A model generated the notes under the pieces. It worked only from the letters and a program-made list of their open reading frames with translations. It was not told the DNA's origin and made no database searches. A DNA stretch of 64,000 nucleotides. Origin: Echinostoma caproni. Taxonomy: Eukaryota; Platyhelminthes; Trematoda; Plagiorchiida; Echinostomatidae. Positions 24,001 through 35,400 of this stretch are shown one piece after another. The stretch lies in NCBI GenBank assembly GCA_900618425.1, contig UZAN01039493.1:79036-143035 (forward strand), written 5' to 3'. Position numbers and translations under genes: made by a program. How positions within the stretch are numbered: position 1 is the first letter of the stretch; each line of letters begins with the position of its first letter.

Positions 24001-27000
24001 TCTGAGTTAACGCATTCGCGTCTGGATAATGCATACCGCTTACCTTGATTGATATCTAAATTCGAGTGAGATGAACGCAGACAATATGTGCAGTTCGTCG
24101 GACAGAAATAAAGCAGGAATGTCCTCACGGATTGTCATTTAAGCAAATGCACAAGCGATTCATCATAAATTTGTAGAATTGATGTATATTGTGGAATCAT
24201 AATCTTTAGTTTACATCGTTGCTGGATACTGATGCGGATATGCGATTGGCTAAAATTGCTTCGACGGTTTTGCATCTTTCATAAGAGTGATCATTGAAAA
24301 TTCCAGCATGCATTGTGCTTGTGTTAGTTATTTAGTTTTTTATTGGCCACAATACAGATCAGATTAATTCACTTCAAAATAAAACAACCAAACGTCATAA
24401 GTCACCGTCGATTAACCTCCGGAAATGAGTTTATCGACAGGCCCGTTTTTTCTTGTGTTAACTTTGCAAAACTTAAATTGTTATGGCAGGATACGTCCTG
24501 AGTTAGAACGCTGTCCTTGCACGACATCTATCCCTTCTTGATTTCTACTCAGCTTATTTTGTGTCTATATATTGTCTTATCTTCCCTATATGCTGAGTTT
24601 ACAGACAATCTTGTTCTAACCTGAGATAATAAGCTATTTCTTGTGATTTTCAGGCCTAATTACATTGAGATTTTCATGAAAACCCTTTTAATGCCAAGCG
24701 TGTGATCTTAAAATTATTTTAAAATGACTAAAAGGATGTAGACAGCATTAATGTCAAGGTTTGGGTTAACGTCTATCCTCTTATTTCATGCACAAGCATG
24801 ATCGTCACATTGATCAATTCTCACTTGCTCGAACGAGTTCCTGTGCTAATCAGTACTTACTAACAATTGATGGCGATCACATTCTCTCCCTCGACTCAGT
24901 GTACATTTTAGTTCACTATAACATCAATGAAGTGTCTGAAATTGAATGGAACTATCACATAAGTGGTTTCAATTTATGTGAACGGGTAAATTTGATGATT
25001 AAGTCAACAATAAAGAACGTTCACTTATGATTCTTGATTCAAAACAAAAGATAAAGATTCGCTGGTTAAGTAGAATGTTTCTTCGATTTCTGGCCACTTG
25101 TTGCGCGAACCGATTAAGGGTTGGTTTAGACACTTCAAATGTAATGTCTTTGATCATTTCACATTGCTCTAATAAGCAATATCCTCAGAAATTATTGCAC
25201 TTTGTAGAACGGAGGTCCTTGGTGCACAGTCTGTGGGAATAACTGTGTACAAGAAACTATTTGTTCTGTGTGGATTATTCATCGCGTAATTTTATTGTAG
25301 AATCACAGCGTTTACTCTCAACCACTNCCTAATTTTTTTAACCACATCCTGCTAGTTGCACTTTTCTCATGATTTTGTTCCATGTTATTCCGAATGCTTT
25401 ATTCAGACCGAGAGCTTGACTGTACAGGACGGTGACACAATTCGCTTCTACTTATTCGCCGATAAAATTGGAGTGATAAAACACGTCCGAGGATTTTTGT
25501 TACAAGCATTTCACGTACCTTGTTTGAACATTGGTGTGGAGAAATCATCACAAAAAGACAAAAAGCTTTCCGATAACGTAGTCGTAAGAGATCAAACGGA
25601 ACCGATTCCCATGACAACCGACTTTGCCACGCCATTCAGTCCGGAGGCGGAAGCCAAATCAGTTGAGCGTCTGGATCAATCGGTCCAGCAATGCGGATTT
25701 TATGTATCCTCTCTCGACAGTGACGATCAGATTTCCTCGGAAGCGACGCTGACCTCGCCACCAGATGTACCATGGGAGAAGCGCAAAGCTGGTTGTACAA
25801 TCTCCTTGAACATACCCACAAGAACTGTGCCACAAATCAACATGGAGCAAGTCCGAGTTGTGTATTATGCACGGGTAAGTCTATGCAACAGCTCTTGGAA
25901 TCTGAATGACAGTCCAGTCGGTATCCAAAAATACCAGAGGTCTGAAGAACTTTAGAAGCCACACGTATTTCACTTGGTAGCATCTATCACAAAGAGCACT
26001 TGGTTGTTTTGGAAACTGATGTTTTCTGCTGTTTAAAACATTAAGGAATTTGTAGCCTGAAAGTGGTCCTTGCTGGTAAGAAATAAAATGGTGATCTTCA
26101 TAAATTTGTTTTCAAGCAGTGTCATTTGGTCGAAATGTTGGGTCTTAATGAGAAAAACAAGCCACAGAATTGTACTTATTAAGGGTTTGTAGAGTTTTTC
26201 TGTTTGGTCGAAATAGATTCTAAAACCAACAGTCAATAATTGCAGTTTAACCTTTGAAGTTATTCAGGTTACTGAGCAACATTCATTAATCATTTTTATC
26301 ATTACTACTACTATTTATTGTATGCTTTTGAGCAAGACAACATAAAAACAAATTAATAAATATTAGAAAAACAAAAGCCCTAAAACAAGATTCAGTTTGA
26401 GTCGATGGATTCGCACTGCTGATGAGACCGAACCAGGTCGAATCACCTGTCCAGCGCTTGGCAGCTTTCCAGTTCACGCCTCACTTACACAACGAAATCG
26501 TGAGATAAACAAATCGAATCCTCTACTGTTGCGATATATCTATATATCGATATATCTGCGATATCTACCGCAGAATTTTCAGTTGTTCCATTGAGGATTT
26601 CATATTCCAGCTTATCCATTGAGACATCTACCAAAAGCGAACTGAAGAGAGACCGCATTGCTCTTCCATTTATTTTGCGATCACATTTGATATTAATTTG
26701 AATTGAAAATTGCGTATGCAAAATGAGGCAATTACTTTGGATAAGCAACTGGTATTCCGATTTCGCAACTAATAATATGTATGTTGGGAGATATTTATTC
26801 ATTAATTAATTCAATAATTAGTGGGTACGCCTTTGAAAAGAAACCTGACATCGTGAGATATCACTTGACGTTAGTTTTATTTGGTCCGTTTATGTTTAAG
26901 TCATTAAATCTTGATGCAAAGTCATATGAAACGCTTTGTATGTGCAATCAGCAAGCCTTTCTCCTCTGGGGTTCCAGATCCGCTCCAAACCATTTCATTT

Positions 27001-28375
27001 TTATATGGTTATTTAAGAAACGCGTGTCTGGGATAGGTCTGAGAGGTAATACTTCTCCATATGTCTTATTTAGGATCTGGAATACTGAGTTAGTTTGATT
27101 TATTAGTGTGCTTGTATTGATTAGTTTCTTTTATTGTAGGTGCCGAAGCATTTTTTTACAGCGACACTTATTTGCTATCTTTCTTCCAAATAAATCTGAA
27201 AGTTCCTGACACCAATGAGATTGCCGTTTATTTGCCTGAAATTTTCTGATCTGTTCAAAAGGACTATTCCTGGCATCTCTCGGTCTTCTTGGGCCTCTTC
27301 AGCCGTACCCAGTGTTTTGCGGCCACTAGGTATGCTGCCAGGGGCACAAATCTTGGGGATTTACAGCACGTGCTGACTATAGATTGGAATTCAGGCCTTC
27401 CACATCTAGAGACAAAAGATCAGGCAGATTGGACTTGCGGATTCGTTTTGTTGCGTGATCTGCTTTAAACTGATATCAGGGTAGTAAACAGATTGACTGT
27501 CAATATAGTTTCACGGGTAGTTTAAGCTGGTTGACCAGTATTCATGCTGTTGATAACTATGGCTTCTCTGTAGTAATCAGCCCATAGATACCCATATGTA
27601 GGTTTGGAACTAAAAGCGATTATTTGCATATGTTTTCATTTACTATAGTTATGTTTTAGCTCCCATAGAAAACGAAATTTACAGTTAGTGTTTGGGAAAG
27701 TAAGACCGTTTTCCAGTCCCAATAAATAATAGTTTCACTTTGTACCTTACCGTCAGAACAATCTAGTTCCGAGGAAGTAACTTACAACCCTTAATATTGT
27801 TCTTCTAATCCTGAAATCCCACTCTTTACTCTTAACCTATTTGACCAAGATATTTTTTACTTCACTATATTTGTTGTAAAACGCCCAATCATTTTTGACG
27901 TGTTCACGATTGGTATTTATGTATGTGCATATAAATTCGTATAAATACAAGCATAAACACATAAATACAGACCTAAAGTTGCCTCAGAACGACTCGAATA
28001 CTATTCCATAACCAAAACATTTTGCGTCGTAGAAGGACTTCAAATTTAGTTTTTTGTTTACGGTATCGCTCTTCATTTACTAATAACCTCTTATTTAATT
28101 ATATTTTGCATCACTCTATATAATAAGCCAAGATTATGTTCTAAATTGAATGAATGGGAATAAGACTAATATTCTTTAACTCTCTCTCCTTTTTCCTATG
28201 TTCCTCTTAGATTATTGTTCAATTGAAAAAGAAGACAATCGCATACAGCATACCGATATCCGTGGTCGAAACTAGAGTACGTGACTATAAAATGGAGTAC
28301 TTGGGGGACACAAAAAGCCTGCGAGATAATGTCTGCCTTAAGTTTGAACGTGACAGCCGCTGTGCAATTTCCTAA
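20817..28375 (+). CDS. Arrestin-fold protein, four-exon model (357 residues)
   Basis: Joining 20817-21070, 23809-23995, 25407-25874 and 28211-28375 gives 1074 nt with matching phases (2, 0, 0) and no internal stop. Residues 38-70 (YLPYYGPVEFKPGHYAIPCI then FPISSTSHPSF) match the arrestin N-domain pattern L-x-x-G-x-(Y/F)-x-x-P-F-x-(L/I)-P-x-x-x-x-x-S-F. Residues 85-94 (SYHIYATLRC) match the following I-x-Y-x-(V/I)-x-A-x-L strand. Residues 110-185 fit the start of the C-domain (VMSCGPL, VNLMFQ, LTVQDGDTIRFYLFADK, VRGFLLQAFHV). Residues 195-275 are a Ser/Asp/Glu-rich insertion. Residues 298-325 (RVVYYARIIVQLKKKTIAYS then IPISVVE) fit the last C-domain strands. Arrestin-fold proteins are cytoplasmic adaptors for membrane receptors and trafficking. 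The first N-domain strands (~50-60 residues) are missing, so the ATG may be internal and an upstream exon unfound. Not assigned to a named subfamily. Confidence 0.55.
21071..22084. other. Intron of the arrestin-like gene, first part
   Basis: Starts with the consensus donor GTGAGT. No repeat or second coding frame is recognised until the SINE at 22085. A short frame at 21589-21792 (+) has no recognisable content. Confidence 0.4.
22085..22250 (+). repeat. SINE-C copy 2, inside the arrestin-like gene intron
   Basis: The head reads GGTCCGAGTGGTAAAGTTTA (A-box type) and GTGTTCCAATCCCA (B-box type). The body and tail (GGAAGCCCTTTGATTAGGAG, CCTTTTCCTGAAAATTTTAT, then GCAAAATGAAG) align with the minus-strand copy at 60915-61100 (GGCAGCCCTTTGAATGGCCG, CCCCTCCTGAAATTTATATC, AATAAAATGAAG). 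Confidence 0.65.
22990..23300 (-). mobile_element. PLE C-terminal coding/3' fragment (NRRNGI lineage)
   Basis: The minus strand is open at 23296-23009. It contains CHFTSTDDVTSAGDETFANK then LPSSTNRRNGIQFTRATRTN, matching the minus-strand fragment left of the gap at 41302 (CHFTSNDDVTSSVDE then LPNSVNRRNGI). This is the end of a PLE ORF lineage different from PLE-7. It sits in the intron of the arrestin-like gene. Confidence 0.65.
23809..23995 (+). CDS. Arrestin-like gene, exon 2 of model
   Basis: Acceptor TATATTTATAG, donor GTAAGT. The exon takes two bases from exon 1 to make Ser85, then reads YHIYATLRCLADDSNKPVEI and continues to DVNLMFQ, ending in phase 0. It covers the end of the N-domain and the hinge into the C-domain. 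Confidence 0.65.
23996..25406. other. Intron of the arrestin-like gene
   Basis: Bounded by a GTAAGT donor and a TTTATTCAG acceptor. Frames at 24788-25030 and 25027-25242 are long for random sequence but show no family and no splice support. A single N is at 25327. Confidence 0.4.
25407..25874 (+). CDS. Arrestin-like gene, exon 3 of model
   Basis: A 468-nt exon, acceptor TTTATTCAG, donor GTAAGT, phase 0 to phase 0. It encodes the C-domain strand GDTIRFYLFADKIGVI and VRGFLLQAFHV. A hydrophilic Ser/Asp/Glu-rich insertion of about 80 residues follows, and it ends with ISLNIPTRTVPQINMEQVRV then VYYAR. This is the largest and most convincing host exon in the window. Confidence 0.7.
25875..28210. 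other. Intron of the arrestin-like gene, with a SINE-B copy
   Basis: Runs from GTAAGT to a CTTTTTCCTATGTTCCTCTTAG acceptor region. Apart from the SINE-B copy (26395-26500) and an AT-rich imperfect palindrome near 26533-26565, nothing is recognised. The frame at 26781-27098 (+) is not recognisable. Confidence 0.4.
26395..26500 (+). repeat. SINE-B copy 1 (body only)
   Basis: GTCGATGGATTCGCACTGCT, GATGAGACCGAACCAGGTCG and AGCTTTCCAGTTCACGCCTC match the reverse complement of 32250-32414 over the body. The tRNA-like head present in that copy is absent here, so this copy is 5'-truncated. Confidence 0.7.
28211..28375 (+). CDS. Arrestin-like gene, terminal exon of model
   Basis: Acceptor TTCCTCTTAG. 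Phase 0 entry gives IIVQLKKKTIAYSIPISVVE then TRVRDYKMEYLGDTKSLRDN, ending at TAA (28373-28375). The first 25 residues complete the arrestin C-domain strands begun in exon 3. An alternative donor-like GTACGTGAC lies at about 28278, so a longer transcript with further exons is possible. No clear poly(A) signal was seen just downstream. Confidence 0.55.
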   Translation: MIVQLKKKTIAYSIPISVVETRVRDYKMEYLGDTKSLRDNVCLKFERDSRCAIS

Positions 28376-28689
28376 CTCATACTGGTTTGATGCCACTCAC
28401 CTTTACCGGAAACTTTCTGTGTTGCAAATCATAGTGTGTACCCGGTTAGAGCGCTAATCGTTCTGCCTTGTTTCAGGTACAATTTCGTGATTTCTTTGCT
28501 ACAGACAACTTTCTTGAATTCGATCTAAATCCTCTCTTTTTTATCGATTTAGTGTTGTTTTTGAAAATACTCCGCACGAGCTACCTAATTTATATATTGT
28601 GTGACTGTTTACATTTTCTATAGTGACACTGATACCGCCATCGATGATTGAACTACCTCTTTTCTAACAGACACCGAATCGTCCTGGTT
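28376..28689. other. 3' flank of the arrestin-like gene, nothing firm
   Basis: No recognisable coding or RNA feature. Confidence 0.3.
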
Positions 28690-28710
28690 CACACACACAC
28701 GCACACACAA
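28690..28710. repeat. (CA)n microsatellite
   Basis: CACACACACACGCACACACA type tract. Confidence 0.85.
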
Positions 28711-28904
28711 GCACTACTTGCACACCTAAGCGTATTTACTTTGCGCATCGCACCGCAGCACATGCATCAAAAACATCGTTTCATTTTAGAAAGACTTTTG
28801 TCACACGTGCATTTTAGAGTCTCGAGAGACATATTTGGAGTGAGATTTAGAAAATGTCTTGTTGTTAGTTGAGTTATGAAGTATGAGAGTAGTGAAACTG
28901 TCGA

Positions 28905-28975
28905 TTTCGCCTCGCTGCCTAGTCGCTTGTACGTTTTTGGCAACCGTCTGTGCAGGGTTCGAATCTCACGGAAAA
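28905..28975 (+). repeat. tRNA-like SINE head or tRNA pseudogene
   Basis: GCCTCGCTGCCTAGTCGCTT resembles an A-box region, and GTGCAGGGTTCGAATCTCAC contains a perfect B-box/T-loop core (GGTTCGAATC) about 40 nt downstream. The arms do not pair as a complete tRNA, so a SINE head is more likely. Confidence 0.45.
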
Positions 28976-30499
28976 CTACCATTCTTTTCACTATTCAAAG
29001 TATGAACCTTGAAAACGTACATGTACCTTTTTGAGTCTGTCGACATAGATACGCGCAGGATCCAAAGTGAACCCAAGCAAAAGCAACTAATTGGATTCGG
29101 TACAAATGCAATTCTCTATTGATATGCAAACAGATCAAACATCAGTGCAAACAAAACATAACGGTACGGCCACAGGGGTTGTCTGAACCACTCAAAATAG
29201 GGTTGGTTTGGGTTATTCACGAATTAGTGTCATTCCAGCGGGACACGAGCTCGTGTGACCAGCGGACGAGGAGTGTGCGACTGACGAGGGGAGAGGACAA
29301 TGAAAGCAGTTTAGGTGGGGATTCGACCCCTGCAATGAACCATTGCTCATCATCGTTGGTCCAAATATAAGTGTAACACTGGTAGAGATGGACCGTGGCA
29401 GATTCTTTCCCGCTTAATTAGGTAAGTAAATCATAACTAAGAAAATTGACCGACAGAGAGCAATTCCAAGGTCGAACGTACGATATATAAGTAAAGAATC
29501 AGGCGTCGAACGGACGGACAGGTCAGCAAAGTGGTGATGAAGCGGAGGTAAACAACGAATTTATTTTGATCAACCGGAACGACGTATCAATAAAAGTGCA
29601 TTTAGTGACACTGCCCATAAAAAGTCCATGACATGTGGATTATGCAAAAATAAGCTCAAACACTAGGTGCGCGGGTAGATAAGTGAAACACACACAGGGG
29701 TCGGCGATAACGTGCCATGAAAGTTTTGGGATTAGGAATGCAGCGTAAAATAGTGCGAATTCTAACAGGGATCATCGCCTCAGCATTTCGAGGAGATAGC
29801 AACGGCTTTTACTCTCGCCTGCTATCCTAAACGGTATTAAGGAGGGGGGGGTAAATTGATATACACAACATCGTGGCATGAGTTATCGAACTATATACGC
29901 GTAGTCCTTGGAGTAGGTTAATCTTAGTCGAAAATCGGAACACGATAAATGTATACAAATAGAATATTTGGTTTTACTATTCTGAGGTCAATACAGATTC
30001 AAAGAAGCTTTACGGTTTGCATTACTTTCCGGGGATATGCTTCAAATTATTCCTATTTCTAGACAGTATGCCAACAAAAAGTCCACTTTTCCTTGTTCAT
30101 TACTGCTTTTGTTTGCCATACTTAGCTATAGTGTAGTATTCATTCGTTAGTATTTAAGCGCTATCGATAAAAGCTGTTTAGAGAAGAACACTGAAATCAT
30201 GAAACACTCCAAAGGTCATGGTAACCAAGAACATTACTTTGAAGGTCATATGGATTCGGAATGCAGTCAATACCCGTTCATCAGGATCCAAAAACCAAAT
30301 ACCAAAGTTATTGCTGTGGACAATATGCCACCTGATTACGGGATTTGAGCAAACTGAAACAAGCCTCTCTCGAACTCGGCTTCAAAAGAAAAAACTGTTT
30401 ATCGAAATCAGACCTGGATAGGCCTGGATAGGCTTCGAGATCTTCGAGGTTCGGGAGTCTAAACCGGGTCTCGTTTGTACGTCATCTAAAAAACAAAGT
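28976..30499. other. No supported gene
   Basis: A weak tRNA-like B-box (GGGATTCGACCCC) occurs near 29318-29330 and a short G tract near 29844-29852. No coding exon was recognised. Confidence 0.3.
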
Positions 30500-30620
30500 G
30501 AATCTGCACGAAAGATAAAAGTAATCAGGAATTACAAGACCTTCGTTAGATGTTAGCCAGAAACGCTTACCCCGAAGCGTTCATCAATAATCACAGCAAA
30601 CCGAGAATTGTGAAAGGACC
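30500..30620 (+). mobile_element. Short PLE linker fragment
   Basis: The + strand frame from 30550 begins MLARNAYPEAFINNHSKPR. It has the pattern of the PLE linker after the RT (compare SILARKGYPERLVNMMIQ-type sequence in the PLE at 52404-53043 and LHENEYPRN in PLE-1). Only this short piece is preserved; the following sequence is not PLE-like. Confidence 0.5.
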
Positions 30621-30749
30621 GGTGGCCTCCATTCCAAAATTAGGAGTAGCACCGAACCTTCAATTCACAATCAAGTCGAGAAATGCTTCTTGCACCCAAA
30701 GGGTAAATTTTCAGCCGTTTGCGAAATTCTTCAGTAGATAGATGAGACA

Positions 30750-31680
30750 AATTAGGATCTAAAAAAAATAAATCTGATACAATAGTAAATGAATGAAACA
30801 AATGAATGCCATCTCTCATTGAGATTACTATTAACCAAGAGCCACGCAATGTATAGAACTGCAGTGTTTCTGTATATGGAAGTATGCGCTGAGTTGGTAG
30901 TTGGAGCGAGTTCGGGGATTTGAAAAGACTTTCTAGAGTTCGTGATGCAGACAGTACCCGTGATCTTGTGTTGATGACAATTAAAAACTCAACAAAAACA
31001 AAATCTATCAATAACACTGTAAAATTGAAAGGGATCGGGAGAACCAGATAAAATCTATTTTCTTTAAAACTGAGTAGAAATATCTGGGAGAAGTATAACC
31101 AGTGTGGAGGCATGCAAACACCGATTTAAGAATAAAACTATGTGGGACGGCCAGTTCCCTGTGCCTGTATGCATAAAAAATACAACCTTCAAGCTATTGT
31201 AACAATGTAAATGGCATGAGCAGAACAGGAAAAATTATGATTAATAATGTCACCAAGGTATTTAACAAAAACAAAATCTATGGATGTTTCGATTGGTAAC
31301 TTGAAGGTCAAAAAGATTACTTACCAATGCAAGATAGTAGGAGCTGGTTTTAACATAAAAGGGAATGTCAGTGTATTCATTGCTGTTGAGTGCAAGAGGT
31401 CGGAGCACAGACCAGTCGTAAAGTTCATTGACACTGTCCTGGAGAGGCCGAAAACTGTCTTGATTAGGGGATGGGAAATTAAATGCAATATCATTAGCAT
31501 ACTGGCAAACAATAAAGTTGATCGAAGTGGGGTGATTTTTTGTGCACATAGAAGAGCAGAAAGAAGACAAAATGCCACCCTAAAAATACCAGAATCGATG
31601 TTAATAGAAGACGACTGGGCAATTAAACGAAGCAAACTGGGTTCCATGAAAGACGTAGTCGTATAGAACATTCAAAACTT
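30750..31680 (-). mobile_element. Decayed non-LTR retrotransposon (LINE) reverse transcriptase
   Basis: On the minus strand, 31570-31262 reads CTKNHPTSINFIVCQYANDI then AFNFPSPNQDSFRPLQDSV, NELYDWSVLRPLALNSNEYT and YYLALVSNLFDLQVTN. This is the RT palm box (YANDI in place of F/Y-A-D-D) followed by the L-x-x-D/S-V-N-x-L-x-x-W and L-x-L-N-x-x-K/E region typical of CR1/Jockey-type LINEs. At 31113-30760 a further minus frame continues the C-terminal part (PNSLQLPTQRILPYTETLQF). The DD pair is replaced by ND and the frame breaks between blocks, so it is inactive. Confidence 0.6.
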
Positions 31681-32249
31681 CAGGTGTTAGACTACATTCA
31701 AAAAGACGTTCAATAGGCACTCGAAGTCCGCCGCATAAACCCGACTTTCGAAACTACAGGACCCCGTCATCAGCCATAGCTTTACATTTTCTGATCACGC
31801 AATATTAGGTCAACGGAAGAATGACGTTTCGTATTGGCTGCAAGTCGCGAATCGCAAATATTGCTAAGGTTTGATAAAGCGATTGATATCATTCAATGGA
31901 AACCCTTTTTGTGTCAACGAAAGGAACTTTAAGTTAGAGTGTCTTTGCACTGGAAACATGATCCTCCTCTTCGCCTCCCCCGTTTTGTATGTGTGCGTTT
32001 CATTGTCTTTCAATTTCCTGTTTAGCCATACTTAACCCCTATTTGCACACTGAGTTTTATGCAGTATGCAAAATGGTGGGATGTAGCGAAATGGTTCTAG
32101 GCCCAAACGATTTCCCACCTTCGTAGATCTCTCTGTATACACGTATGAAAAACGCCGGGGATCAGTTATTAGCAATAAATTACTCATTTAATGTGAGTAA
32201 TTGAGAAGTTGATTAAATTTCAAATAGGAATTCGTCTTGTGTATATAGC
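31681..32249. other. No supported gene
   Basis: Upstream part (in element orientation) of the LINE remnant may extend here but is not recognisable. Confidence 0.3.
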
Positions 32250-32414
32250 AAAATGAAGCGTGAATTGAAAAGCCAGGAAGCACTAGACAGCTTTTTCGGT
32301 CAGGTTGGTTCTCATCAGCAGTGCGAATCCATCGACCAAACTGGGGATCGCACCCGGGACTTCATGGTCGGAACGCAAGCATGTTACCCATTCGGCCACC
32401 GGGCAACTGATCAG
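32250..32414 (-). repeat. SINE-B copy 2 (tRNA head plus body)
   Basis: The minus strand starts GCCCGGTGGCCGAATGGGTA (A-box region), continues to CCGGGTGCGATCCCCAG (B-box) and then GGTCGATGGATTCGCACTGC, TGATGAGAACCAACC and TGTCTAGTGCTTCCTGGCTT, ending near AATTCACGCTTCATTTTGC. The body matches 26395-26500. An open + strand frame across it is a shadow and not a gene. Confidence 0.75.
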
Positions 32415-35400
32415 ACCGTTTTTCATTTTCCATTTACACGATATAACACAACCCATCTTCGCGAGCTTCTTGCGGGTAACGGACCCTGCTTATCTCACTC
32501 AGCACCAACCTCCGGGATTATGACTCGGTTGAAAACATTCACAACCTGACTACTTATTTCATGTGAGTAATGAAGGATAATGAGCTGGGAATCACAAATT
32601 ATGCTCGGTTGTTTGATTTTATTCGCTTTCAGTTATTTACAATGAAGAAAGGCAAATGCATTAAAATCATTTGGGTCTCCAGTGAAATCACTCGTTGCTA
32701 GAAGGAATAATGACAATTAATCAACATCATTCTCCTGTTATCACTACAACATCTATAGTCTAAACAACTAGAATTCGACATCACACGATTCGGCCACGAC
32801 ACTCGCATCATTGTTATGGCCCAAGTAGATGAAACTGGGGTACATCCATCCACGTTCTAAATTCCGGGTTAGGGGAATGCGATAAGCCAAGAGAAGTTAA
32901 GTAGTGCCAATACAAATGATTACAAATATGGGACAGTTATTCTTGTTTTACGTGTGCTTTAGGGAAATTTCTGTGTAATATTTATCCGTATAAATTTGTA
33001 CACGTATACAACTGTTTAAAAGTGCTGAGGTCAAGTCAAAATGAATACTCTAGATGACCTGAGGGGAGAGTAAATGAAGTCACATGCCGAAAACTAATGA
33101 AATACTCGATTGAACTTGCGAGTTGTCCCCCGATACACCACCGCAACAAAACATTTGGGTGATAAACTTTGAAAGACTACCCAAAAATTGCAGTTTACTT
33201 CAGAGATGAACGAGCAATGGGTTTGGAGTGTTGTAAAAACAATTGAGGTGTTTTTTCTTTCAGCGACAGAATTAATTTCGTGGGGAGGTAATAAGTGAAT
33301 ATGTTTTAACCTGAAAAACTGTATCAAGTATCATAAGTTGAAGGATATCGTCTTCAAATCAAGTTAAATATTTTCTTTCTTCAATCACGGTTGAACAATA
33401 ATTGAAGTGGATAAAAAGTAAACAAGAAAAGATGAACATAAACAATAATATTATCAAATGGGGTTTGGGTTCATTTCAATTAGTGTCAGGCATGAAAGCA
33501 GACAAGTTAAGATAAAATAGCGAACGCATATGATCAAGCCGAGATATATACAGCAATAACCCGAATTAAACGTTTATCATACACTAATATTTCAAAAAAT
33601 GCATAGGCGATCTTCTCGTGCCGAATAACATTCAACAAGACAAAAAACGGCATCTGTGCATTTAGAAAGAGCATTTGACCGGTTGAACTTTATGAATCCA
33701 TCGGCAATTCGTAGTATTCTTTTGTATTTTTCATAAAATGGAAGCATCGCTATCGGGTTGTACACAGATGATACTTATAGGTAGGGAATCTGAAACAATG
33801 AACAATTACCAAAATTACAAAAAAATCAGAGAATTTTGCCACGTAGAACCAACGCTAACTCGACTGTTATTAGAGTTACACAGATTACATATCCTTCTTT
33901 AGGCGGGTGAATTATTGGTGGTTTTTGAGGTAGTATATTAAGGGGAACGGGATGAAGGGGAAGTAACCACCTCTTCAAGGAGAGGTAAAAGGGTGTGTTG
34001 TAGGAATACAGAAGGTATCGAAGGATTTAAAGAAAAATTCTAACAAATTTTATATTTCATATTTAATACAAATGAAATGTAATATTATGGTAAGGAAAGC
34101 GTAATCAGTAAAGACCGAAACTGTGGATATGCCAGCCGGTTTAAATAAGTAAACGTAATATAAGACATTTTGTACAGATATTTTTTCCGAATACTCCCTA
34201 GGCAACTTGCGTTCCGGCTATGAAGCGTCAAAGTCTGTCTAGAAAGTTGGTATCTCTATTTGAAAATTTGACCAGGCGTGAACACACCGTTTCTGCAAAA
34301 CCTCGAAGGGATTCAAAGTTTTCAACTTGAATCTCACCAGCGAATTATTTATGCGCAATTAACACCACACGGGATGTAATCCCAGTGAGAGATAATGCTT
34401 AAAAAGCCATTTCTTTGCTAGTTTTCGCAAGTGGAATTATTGCTTTTCTCTGACTTCATCAGCATTACCAATTCAGCCTAATCCCGAGAACTGCTTTCTG
34501 TCACCAGTAATGGATTAAGAAATTCAGCTAATGGTGAAAGCTCGGTGTTTTAGTTCTAGGCCTTATCCTTAAAATTTGATGGAAACTTACAATGAGGTTA
34601 AGACGCGTCGTTCTTCTCAGGTTATTTATTGTCTGAATAATCTTTATTCGGGCAGAGCATATATATATTGTTTTGTAATGGTTGCAGTATTATTTGCTTT
34701 TCTTCGGTTGTTACAAAGCAGCTGAGCATCGCTGAGGAAACTAAATGCCAATGAGGTGCAACTTAACTGAAACCTAAAATCTTCTGCCTATCTTTTTAAA
34801 AAGCAATACTTGGGATTAAAATGCCTAATGTATAATTCTTTAATTACCCTATTCACACCTGGTTATTGCGAATATCCAATTCTGATTAGATGGAAATGTC
34901 TGGATTTCTTCCAAAGTTCATTATTCTCCTGTATTTCTTTCTGTTTTGTCATTGTCTCTATTACTCCTGAGAAACTGGTATTTGATGAATCACTGTTCAT
35001 TGTCTCTCACTTGGATTCAAGATGAAAGATTATGTAAAACTCTAGTGCGATGAAGAAGGCCAAGAAAGCCCACTGTGCTTCGACCGCATATCAGAGTACA
35101 TCGTGTTACCGACCGGCCAATAAATGGTTTTATTTCAGGGTTTTGTTGGGTCCATCAAGAGATGATTGCACACAGGCGACCAAACCCAGATGCATCCAAA
35201 TCAAAGATGCAACTCCGATCTTAAGTGAACAGTGAACACCGGTTCTCAGTGGGTTTGATGCGGCTTTAGTACCAGCAGCATAGCCGAATCTGGTTAGTAC
35301 AAATATGCGCTTTGCGCGTGACATTGCTGACTACAGAGAACAGTGACTTGCAACGAATTCACGCAAGTGGTACCCACTGCAATTGCTTTTGTTCCAAGGC

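Noticed and set aside
25399..25850. Minus-strand frames opposite the arrestin exon 3
   Set aside because: Shadows of the + strand exon, which has better splice sites and domain content.
26533..26565. Palindromic ATATATC/GATATAT tract as a regulatory site
   Set aside because: Only an imperfect AT-rich repeat; no partner element or context.
29318..29330. tRNA-like B-box (GGGATTCGACCCC)
   Set aside because: No matching A-box at the right distance.
30640..31113. 157-codon minus-strand frame as a host gene
   Set aside because: It continues the LINE RT remnant and is hydrophobic/low complexity at its start.
32253..32549. 98-codon + strand frame
   Set aside because: It overlaps SINE-B copy 2 on the opposite strand and has no domain.
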